This document shows, in pieces, positions 6,451 through 11,551 of a stretch of 11,551 nt of DNA; position 1 is the stretch's first letter; each line of letters starts with the position of its first letter. Origin of the DNA: CAZSAL01 sp964604825 (GTDB lineage Bacteria > Elusimicrobiota > Elusimicrobia > 2-01-FULL-59-12); NCBI GenBank assembly GCA_964604825.1, contig CAZSAL010000066.1, forward strand, positions 1-11,551. The letters run 5' to 3'. Below the pieces are notes generated by a model. That model was given only the letters and a program-made list of their open reading frames with translations, had not been told where the DNA came from and searched no databases. The position numbers and the translations under genes are program-made.

Positions 6451-7214
6451 TTCTTCTCCGAGAAATTGCCGTCCTGCGCAAGGGATTTCTCAAGCCCTTC
6501 GTTGCGACGGTGGCCCGTGTTGTATGTCATCAATTCCGGATTTGCATCCACGTGTCGGACAAGGTCCTTAAAACCGAACTCCGGGTCCACCGGATATAAC
6601 GCCTCGTAAAACTTCGTAATCAGTTCGTAGTCGTCAGGCTCGTCAACCGTCCAGCGCAATGCGCTCAGGTCGCGCTCGTTCTTCAACGTCCCCAAGTTGT
6701 ATCGCTCTGGATGTCGGTGAATTGCAAGGGTTACATGTTCCCGCTCCGACGACAACTTAGTTTCACGCCAGGCTTGCTCAAGGCATTCGAAACGGAACAC
6801 TTCAATGTCAAGCCCATCCGGGAAGGTAGGTTCTAGTGTGTTGCTGGCATAGTCGTATTCGCCTGTCCGATACAACTGAATTACATCGTCGATGACTTCC
6901 GGATCGATTAGCGGGCAATCTCCCGTCAAACGGACGACATCAGTTGCGCCGTGTTCTTTTGCAGTCTGGTAAAAGCGGTCCAGAACGTCATCAATGGACC
7001 CGCGGAAGCAATCCACCTCAAGCGTGCCGCATAGCTCCTCGATCGGATCATCGCTGACGTCGTTGCTCGTCGCCACTACGAGCCGCTCTATGCTCCGGGA
7101 ACGCTTCACGCGCGCGATTTGGCGTGCCAGCATCGGCTTGCCTAGCAGAGGTTTGAGTACTTTCCCAGGAAGCCGTGAAGATGAGACACGTGCCTGCAGA
7201 ATCGCTAAGATCAT
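6447..7214 (-). CDS. SpsF-family cytidylyltransferase (probable CMP-nonulosonate synthetase)
   Basis: This nucleotidyltransferase of the SpsF/KdsB/NeuA type should use CTP to activate the finished nonulosonic acid, the role PseF has in the classical pathway. The protein has 255 residues. Its N-terminal LQARVSSSRLPGK (6-18) is the nucleotide-binding loop, GKPMLARQI (25-33) follows, and VRLTGDCPLIDP (94-105) is the metal and CTP site. The C-terminal LRWTVDEPDDY (186-196) is characteristic of the family. The start is the ATG at 7214, which shares ATGA with the reductase stop; the open frame runs 30 codons further upstream but those residues precede the conserved N-terminus and overlap the neighbouring gene. 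It ends by sharing ATGA with the aminotransferase gene. The sugar specificity is inferred from its neighbours. Confidence 0.85.
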   Translation of the reverse strand: MILAILQARVSSSRLPGKVLKPLLGKPMLARQIARVKRSRSIERLVVATSNDVSDDPIEELCGTLEVDCFRGSIDDVLDRFYQTAKEHGATDVVRLTGDCPLIDPEVIDDVIQLYRTGEYDYASNTLEPTFPDGLDIEVFRFECLEQAWRETKLSSEREHVTLAIHRHPERYNLGTLKNERDLSALRWTVDEPDDYELITKFYEALYPVDPEFGFKDLVRHVDANPELMTYNTGHRRNEGLEKSLAQDGNFSEKK

Positions 7215-8116
7215 CTCGAACTGGCCCAGAGCGAAGGGTTCAGGATTGTCTCCTGAGAAAACGAGAACTGAGACCAGTCGATCGCCGATTTCGGGCAAAA
7301 ACAACTGACCTCCTGGTGAATGTCCTCAAGCTGCGCCAGATTGTTTACTCCGCAAAGCACAATGTCGATCTCGGGTTGTTCTATGGCGAAACGTATGGCT
7401 GCACCCACAGGAGACATGCCCAATGCGTCAATGTGGCGCAGGTACATCTCCAGGTGAGGGCGAACACTTGAGAGGTGCGAGGGTAGTGATTCTGGGGTCA
7501 TCAACAGCAGGCCCTGCAGGAAGACTGAGCGCGCATGGATTTCTATGTTCCGTTCTCTTAGCTCGCGAAGGTGTCCGCTCTTTAATAATCTCTGGTCAAA
7601 GACATTGATCGGCACCTGCACGATATCAAGCTGTAGCTCCGAATCAAGCTGTTGCAGTGACAAAATACCGTCTATATCCGCCGAATCGTATACCGACACG
7701 CCGATCTTACTGACTAGACCTTTGGCTTTTAGCGCTTGCAATTCCTCAAAAATTCGCCGACCATTCTCGCCGGAAAGCGACTTCGGGGTATGCACCAGCA
7801 ACCCGTATATCCGCGACGCTTTTAGACGCTTTAGTGAATCTGTAAAAGCTGCGGTTATCTCACCTGGATCAAACCTGCCTTGTTGGTGGCCAGAAGATCG
7901 GGTCTTGGTAACAATTCGAAAGTGAAAGACCGGAGAAGCCAATTCCCCAAGTACTTCCTCGCTTTCGCCATACGCAGGAGCGGTGTCGAGAACTTCAATC
8001 CCGACGGAAGCCGCGAAGGCCAGAATCCGGCTTACTTCCTCTGGGAGAGTCCGCCCACCTTGGTTAGAGACGCCATATTTCAGTCCAAACTGAACGGTGC
8101 CCAAACCGAGCTTCAC
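7211..8116 (-). CDS. Aldo/keto reductase of the sugar cluster
   Basis: This is an NAD(P)H-dependent TIM-barrel reductase of 301 residues. The opening LGLGTVQFGLKYGV (3-16) is the usual start of aldo/keto reductases found in polysaccharide loci. The catalytic tetrad is complete: Asp44 and Tyr49 in DTAPAYG, Lys71 in TKTRS, and His109 in VHTPKSL. The C-terminal part (FAIEQPEIDIVLCGVNNLAQ, about 243-262) matches the cofactor-binding end of the barrel. The start is a GTG sharing GTGA with the pseC-like stop, and AAGGAG lies eight bases upstream. It is not one of the six standard Pse enzymes, yet sits between pseC and the cytidylyltransferase gene and is translationally coupled to both. It may reduce a keto group on a sugar intermediate, or on a side chain, working with the class III aminotransferase. 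The substrate is unknown. Confidence 0.85.
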   Translation of the reverse strand: MKLGLGTVQFGLKYGVSNQGGRTLPEEVSRILAFAASVGIEVLDTAPAYGESEEVLGELASPVFHFRIVTKTRSSGHQQGRFDPGEITAAFTDSLKRLKASRIYGLLVHTPKSLSGENGRRIFEELQALKAKGLVSKIGVSVYDSADIDGILSLQQLDSELQLDIVQVPINVFDQRLLKSGHLRELRERNIEIHARSVFLQGLLLMTPESLPSHLSSVRPHLEMYLRHIDALGMSPVGAAIRFAIEQPEIDIVLCGVNNLAQLEDIHQEVSCFCPKSAIDWSQFSFSQETILNPSLWASSR

Positions 8117-9285
8117 TGCAGTATCTCCTTCAGTTTGGCAATGACGAAGTCCTGCTGCGCATCGGTAAGACCATAATAAATGGGAAGGCTAATCGCAGCT
8201 TGGTAATAGGCTTCGGCGTTTGGAAATGCGCCAGGTTGAAACCCCATCTCTCGGTAATAGGGTTGGAGATGAACGGGAATGTAATGAACATTGACGAGAA
8301 TACCCGCGGCGCGAAGGCGTTCAACGACCTCGTGTCGACGTACTTGCGGTTGTGTTGAGTCGATTTTGATTACGTACAGATGCCAGGAGGAGTTGCCGTC
8401 TGGATGTTGCCATGGCAATTGTATCGGCAACCCCTGCAAGGCTTGCGTGTATCGCCGGGCCAGATAACGCCGCCGCTCGACAAACTCGTCCACTCGCAAC
8501 AATTGGCTGATGCCCAGGGCCGCCTGGATGTCGGTCATACGGTAGTTGTATCCAAGCGCGACTTGCTCGTAGTACCAGGGCCCCTCTGACGCTTTCGTCA
8601 TCTGTTGCTCGTCGCGAGTAATGCCGTGATTGCGCAACAGCAGCAACTCCCGATGTAGTTCCGCATTATTGGTGAGGACCATGCCTCCTTCGCCGGTAGT
8701 TATGATCTTCACCGGGTGAAAACTGAAGACCGTTACATCGGCGAAGGCGCAGTTTCCGACCTTCTGTCCGCGGTAGTCGGCGCCTATGGCGTGGCAAGCA
8801 TCTTCGATAACGCGGACGCCGTATTCTCGGGCCAGTTCTGCAATAGCCTCCATCTCGCAAGGCTGTCCGGAAAAATCAACCGGCACGACTACCTTTGGTA
8901 GGCGGTCGACAGATGCGGCAAGCTTAAGCTTGCGTGCAAATGCATCAGGACATAAGTTGTAGGTTTTTGGGTCGATGTCGACGAAGTCAACGTTCGCACC
9001 GACGTACAGGCCACAGTTGGCCGAAGCTACGAAGGTGTTAGGCGAAGACCAGAGCACGTCGCTGGGTCCCAGCCCTAAGGCACGACAAGCCAGGTGCAGT
9101 GCAGCAGTGGCGTTGCAAGTCGCAACTGCGTAGCGTGCGCCGCAGTAATCGGCAACGGCCCGCTCGAATCGCTCGATTGTCGGACCCTGTGTCAGCCAAT
9201 CTGACCGCAAGACAGCTACTACAGCGTCTATATCAGCACCGCTGATGTCCTGATGACCGTAAGGAATTGAATGAAGCGCAATCAA
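8113..9285 (-). CDS. pseC: UDP-4-amino-4,6-dideoxy-L-AltNAc transaminase, PseC-like
   Basis: This PLP-dependent aminotransferase of the DegT/DnrJ/EryC1 sugar family should transfer an amino group from glutamate to C4 of the PseB product. The 390 residues begin with the family signature IPYGHQDI (7-14), followed by the substrate loop SDWLTQGP (28-35). CNATAALHLA (57-66) binds the cofactor phosphate, EDACHAIGA (161-169) carries the Asp that contacts the PLP ring nitrogen, and FSFHPVKIITTGEGG (187-201) contains the Schiff-base Lys193. GYNYRMTDIQAALG (245-258) and VHYIPVHLQPYY (333-344) are also standard. The start is a TTG at 9285 sharing TTGA with the pseB-like stop, with GAGG four bases upstream; no alternative start precedes the first conserved motif. 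The 3' end overlaps the reductase gene by 4 nt (GTGA). Confidence 0.92.
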   Translation of the reverse strand: MIALHSIPYGHQDISGADIDAVVAVLRSDWLTQGPTIERFERAVADYCGARYAVATCNATAALHLACRALGLGPSDVLWSSPNTFVASANCGLYVGANVDFVDIDPKTYNLCPDAFARKLKLAASVDRLPKVVVPVDFSGQPCEMEAIAELAREYGVRVIEDACHAIGADYRGQKVGNCAFADVTVFSFHPVKIITTGEGGMVLTNNAELHRELLLLRNHGITRDEQQMTKASEGPWYYEQVALGYNYRMTDIQAALGISQLLRVDEFVERRRYLARRYTQALQGLPIQLPWQHPDGNSSWHLYVIKIDSTQPQVRRHEVVERLRAAGILVNVHYIPVHLQPYYREMGFQPGAFPNAEAYYQAAISLPIYYGLTDAQQDFVIAKLKEILQ

Positions 9286-10310
9286 TGTGCCTCTACCATA
9301 AGCTCATTCTGTCCTAAATGCTCATATCCATTCATGCTGCGCAACTGCTCCACAGTCAGGAAACAAGGATTTTTCGCGGAGCTATACTCGAATCCCTGTT
9401 CCACCGGTGCCCCCACTTCCCCCAGCTTATTGACGCTGAAATCGACCGAATAGTAGAAGGTAATGGAGGGGCGAATCACATAGTGGTCTGTGAATTCCAG
9501 TGTGAGATGAGATTCGTCAGCCGGGCACATAATTTCGTGCAACTTCTCCCCAGGTCGAATGCCGATAACCTTAAGGGGCGTTCCAGGCGCAAGTGATTCG
9601 CACAAATCAGATATGCGCATCGAGGGAATCTTGGGAACGAACAATTCACCACCCTGCATACGATCAAAGTTCTTCAAGACAAAGTCCACTCCCTGTTGCA
9701 GTGTGATCCAGAACCGCGTCATGCGCAGGTCGGTCACCGGGAGTTCCTTGCACCCCTCGCGAATCATTTTCTTGAACACAGGGACCACCGAGCCACGAGA
9801 TCCGACTACATTCCCGTAACGCGCAACCGAGAAGCGCGTACGATGTCCTCCCGTCATGTTGTTCGCCGCCACGAATAACTTGTCCGACGCCAACTTGCTA
9901 GCGCCATATAGGTTTACAGGATTGGCTGCCTTATCCGTCGATAGGGCAATTACCTTTTCAACTTCGTTATGGATGGCAGCGTTGATGACATTGGCGGCCC
10001 CGAGGACATTGGTCTTGATGCATTCGAGGGGGTTGTACTCAGCAGCTGGGACCTGCTTGAGGGCAGCCGCGTGAATCACATAATCAACACCGCGCAGCGC
10101 CTGCTGCAAACGATCATAGTCCCGCACATCGCCGATAAAATAGCGCATTTCTGGGCCAGAAAACTCCTCCTGCATTTCGAACTGTTTGAGTTCGTCACGT
10201 GAAAAAATAATAATGCGCTGCGGTTTGTATCTTTGGCGAATTGTCCTCACGTAGAGTTTGCCGAACGAACCTGTTCCACCTGTGACTAGTATTGACTTAT
10301 CATTAAACAT
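9282..10310 (-). CDS. pseB: UDP-GlcNAc 4,6-dehydratase (C5-inverting), PseB/FlaA1-like
   Basis: This cytosolic short-chain dehydrogenase/reductase should convert UDP-GlcNAc to UDP-2-acetamido-2,6-dideoxy-L-arabino-hexos-4-ulose, the first step of pseudaminic acid synthesis. The 342 residues contain the NAD(P)-binding loop GGTGSFG (11-17), the acidic turn IFSRDE (35-40), GDVRD (60-64) and HAAALKQVP (80-88). The active-site block STDKAANPVNLYGASK (124-139) supplies Asp126, Lys127, Tyr135 and Lys139, the Asp-Lys-Tyr arrangement of inverting dehydratases. The C-terminal IRPGEKLHE (251-259) is also typical. The length matches the family at about 330-345 residues. The ATG start has only a weak upstream purine stretch. 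The stop overlaps the TTG start of the next gene by 4 nt. Membrane-bound retaining dehydratases (WbpM/PglF) are excluded by the absence of N-terminal transmembrane segments. Confidence 0.92.
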   Translation of the reverse strand: MFNDKSILVTGGTGSFGKLYVRTIRQRYKPQRIIIFSRDELKQFEMQEEFSGPEMRYFIGDVRDYDRLQQALRGVDYVIHAAALKQVPAAEYNPLECIKTNVLGAANVINAAIHNEVEKVIALSTDKAANPVNLYGASKLASDKLFVAANNMTGGHRTRFSVARYGNVVGSRGSVVPVFKKMIREGCKELPVTDLRMTRFWITLQQGVDFVLKNFDRMQGGELFVPKIPSMRISDLCESLAPGTPLKVIGIRPGEKLHEIMCPADESHLTLEFTDHYVIRPSITFYYSVDFSVNKLGEVGAPVEQGFEYSSAKNPCFLTVEQLRSMNGYEHLGQNELMVEAH

Positions 10311-10351
10311 ATTGACTTTTCGCTTTCATTGGATTCTATCCATCTGCGATT

Positions 10352-10400
10352 ACCGGAACTTCCCGTCGACTTCGAACAAGTTCTCATTGAGCAACCGGAA
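10352..10400 (-). repeat. Repeated TTCCGGT and small inverted repeat between antiterminator and pseB-like gene
   Basis: The 92-nt gap 10311-10402 holds no gene. On the minus strand TTCCGGT occurs twice, at 10394-10400 and 10352-10358, 42 nt apart. GAACTT (10378-10383) and AAGTTC (10356-10361) could pair as a 6-bp stem around a 16-nt loop that contains TTCGAA. This might be a leader RNA element or a protein site. No U-tract follows, so it is not a classical terminator. Confidence 0.25.
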
Positions 10401-10402
10401 TT

Positions 10403-11137
10403 TCAACGCATTACGTCTCTGACCATGTGATGTTGTTTCTGATGTGGCCGAACTTCTGGCGCGCCTTCTTGAGTCTTTGGGATTTGTCGCTGCCTAGAGT
10501 CCACTAGTTCTAGTTCGTCGCTGTCAACTTCCACGGCAAAGCTCTGCATGATGCAATCCAATGTGAGGACGACGCGGTAACTGTACTTCAATCGCTGCAC
10601 AATCCCCTGCATCCCGGCAAAGGCGCCAGACCGAATGCGGGCTCGCTGGCCTACCTTGAGAAGAGGATGGGGCTGGGCGATGCGCAGAGGAAGGCCGACT
10701 CGCAAAGTGTCAATATCAGATGCCGGCAACGATGCCGGTTCTCCCCCCGTGCCACCCACAAGCGCCAGCACACCCGGCACTTTCATCACCTGAACACGTT
10801 GGGAGCGTTGGATACAAACAAAGAGGTAGCCCGGAAACAGCGGTAGATCCAGAGTGACCCTCGATCCATCGCTCCACTTCCGCTGGGTGCGATAGAGGGG
10901 CAGATAATGCTCAATCTCCCTCACCTCCAGGTGCTGTGCCACCCGCTTTTCGTGACGCGAAGAGGTATAAACCGCAAACCATTTCGGAGAGCTGTCATCC
11001 GGAACGCAGGCACCACCCGAGAAGGTTTCCATAGTGCGACTGTTTGCTTGGACGATGCCGGCATACACTAGATCAGACAAAGCTTCGCCATCCTCACTTG
11101 GGTGAGTTATGTTCCTCTCCGCCACTTGCGGATGCAA
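10403..11137 (-). CDS. UpxY/RfaH-type transcription antiterminator (NusG paralogue)
   Basis: This is probably a specialised NusG paralogue that binds RNA polymerase and suppresses early termination in the long polysaccharide operon behind it. The NGN domain spans about residues 51-125, with the family signatures WFAVYTSSRHEKRV, HYLPLYRTQRKWSDG and LPLFPGYLFV. A KOW domain follows at about 160-212 (KVGQRARIRSGAFAGMQG). The chosen start is TTG with GGGAG five bases upstream, giving 244 residues. That leaves a roughly 50-residue polar extension before the NGN domain and a 30-residue basic tail after KOW, whereas family members are usually about 160-190 residues. Starting at Met36 would give 209 residues. 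It is the first gene of the cluster, as is usual for UpxY proteins in Bacteroides capsule loci, and 92 nt separate it from the dehydratase gene. The class is secure; the exact start and target site are not. Confidence 0.85.
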   Translation of the reverse strand: MHPQVAERNITHPSEDGEALSDLVYAGIVQANSRTMETFSGGACVPDDSSPKWFAVYTSSRHEKRVAQHLEVREIEHYLPLYRTQRKWSDGSRVTLDLPLFPGYLFVCIQRSQRVQVMKVPGVLALVGGTGGEPASLPASDIDTLRVGLPLRIAQPHPLLKVGQRARIRSGAFAGMQGIVQRLKYSYRVVLTLDCIMQSFAVEVDSDELELVDSRQRQIPKTQEGAPEVRPHQKQHHMVRDVMR

Positions 11138-11142
11138 GTAAA

Positions 11143-11147
11143 CTCCC
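11143..11147 (-). promoter_or_regulatory. Ribosome binding site for the TTG start of the antiterminator gene
   Basis: The minus strand reads GGGAG five bases before a TTG codon at 11137. The first in-frame ATG, at residue 36, has no comparable site, so the TTG start is preferred. Confidence 0.5.
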
Positions 11148-11329
11148 TAAATTGAATCTGTGAGCCACAGCGTAGTAAGCAATTTCATGTCCCACTCACA
11201 TCCGACTTGGGTACAAACAAGTGGTACACACAATATAGCATAGCCTTTGGGAGCCGAGGAAAACAAGGGCGTCTCCATCGATATGCGTATACGTACAATC
11301 TCTTGTGACGGTTTGATGGACCGACTCGT

Positions 11330-11497
11330 TCAGCAGCGGTAGTATGCGCCGCCCAACATGGCGATCGTCGAAGCAACAATCAACCAAATGCTCACAGGAC
11401 GGTTTTCTAGTTCGCTACAACAGGGATAGAAGGACTCATTGTGGACTTTGCTGCTGCCCTTTGGACAGATATTTGGTAGAGGGAGTACAATAGACAT
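11330..11497 (-). CDS. Possible 55-residue Cys-containing membrane microprotein
   Basis: An ATG at 11497 opens a 55-codon frame ending in TGA at 11332-11330. I do not recognise it. The N-terminal half has cysteines at residues 11, 26 and 27, in ICPKG and YPCC. The C-terminal part, about residues 34-53, is a single hydrophobic stretch (IWLIVASTIAMLGG) followed by AYYRC, so a one-pass membrane or lipid-anchored peptide is conceivable. The layout of a proline, a helix and a short basic end loosely recalls protein-sorting tails such as PEP-CTERM, but the motif itself is absent. No good ribosome binding site precedes the ATG, and the frame could be chance. It sits about 190 nt upstream of the antiterminator on the same strand. 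Confidence 0.2.
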   Translation of the reverse strand: MSIVLPLPNICPKGSSKVHNESFYPCCSELENRPVSIWLIVASTIAMLGGAYYRC

Positions 11498-11551
11498 AGG
11501 CGAAGGTTACGCGAGTCGTCCTGTGCGTTCGTGCAGTGATTAATATATAAG

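Larger units (their letters stand above)
11138..11551 (-). other. Leader region upstream of the antiterminator gene
   Basis: This 414-nt stretch has no convincing gene apart from the possible microprotein at 11330-11497. It probably carries the operon promoter and leader RNA, but I see no strong sigma-70 promoter. The best weak candidate on the minus strand is TTGTTT (11261-11266), an 18-nt spacer and TATGCT (11237-11242); an overlapping TATATT lies at 11232-11237. A direct repeat TGTACC occurs on the minus strand at 11223-11228 and 11210-11215, and CGTATACG at 11286-11293 is a perfect palindrome; either could be an operator. These are short matches and could be chance. No terminator or riboswitch was recognised. 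Confidence 0.3.

Noticed and set aside
7215..7304. Thirty extra in-frame codons upstream of the cytidylyltransferase start
   Set aside because: They overlap the reductase gene and precede the conserved N-terminus MILAILQARV. The ATGA overlap at 7211-7214 gives a family-typical start.
11335..11346. AGCGGTAGTATG, resembling the ops/JUMPstart element used by RfaH
   Set aside because: It lies on the plus strand, opposite to the operon, and differs from GGCGGTAGCGTG at several positions. RfaH-type ops elements act only on the non-template strand of the transcribed operon.
11196..11387. Minus-strand frames of about 63 codons in the leader region
   Set aside because: They overlap one another in different frames, have no ribosome binding site and show no domain-like pattern. 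The one starting at 11387 opens with TTG.
1..11551. Transposons, CRISPR arrays, tRNA or rRNA genes
   Set aside because: No transposase motif, terminal inverted repeats, regularly spaced repeats or tRNA-like sequence were found on either strand.

Overview
The window is one dense carbohydrate gene cluster. Every convincing gene lies on the minus strand, so the genes are read from high to low coordinates. A transcription antiterminator of the NusG/RfaH/UpxY type comes first. It is followed by enzymes for a pseudaminic-acid-like nonulosonic acid, a nine-carbon acidic sugar used on flagellins, capsules or O-antigens. The mixed base composition, the UpxY-type regulator heading the cluster and the frequent GTG and TTG starts fit a Gram-negative bacterium. 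My best guess is an Acidobacteriota-like lineage, but that is inference from general sequence style and no marker gene is present.

Layout in transcription order. Leader, 11551-11138: no strong gene, one possible 55-residue membrane microprotein. Antiterminator, 11137-10403. Module 1 (10310-5149) is five genes joined by 4-nt stop/start overlaps: pseB-like 4,6-dehydratase, pseC-like aminotransferase, aldo/keto reductase, SpsF-like cytidylyltransferase and a glutamate-1-semialdehyde-aminotransferase-like class III aminotransferase. A 143-nt palindrome-rich gap follows (5148-5006). Module 2 (5005-767) is a PseH-like GNAT, an SDR epimerase with an altered catalytic tyrosine, an ATP-grasp ligase, a HAD hydrolase and a pseI-like synthase. 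The end of the window holds an apparently frameshifted small gene (728-554) and the N-terminal half of a FemAB/GNAT-like acyltransferase that stops early at position 8.

Proposed joint action. PseB and PseC turn UDP-GlcNAc into UDP-4-amino-4,6-dideoxy-L-AltNAc. The GNAT would acylate the 4-amine and PseI would condense the freed hexose with PEP. The SpsF-like enzyme could activate the product with CMP. The aldo/keto reductase, class III aminotransferase, epimerase, ATP-grasp ligase, HAD hydrolase and FemAB-like protein exceed the textbook Pse pathway and suggest a decorated or variant sugar. No PseG-type UDP-sugar hydrolase is visible here.

Four starts are set inside longer open frames, using stop/start overlaps and ribosome binding sites: 7214, 4436 (GTG), 3483 (GTG) and 1822. 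Functions are read from motifs only; no database search was possible.
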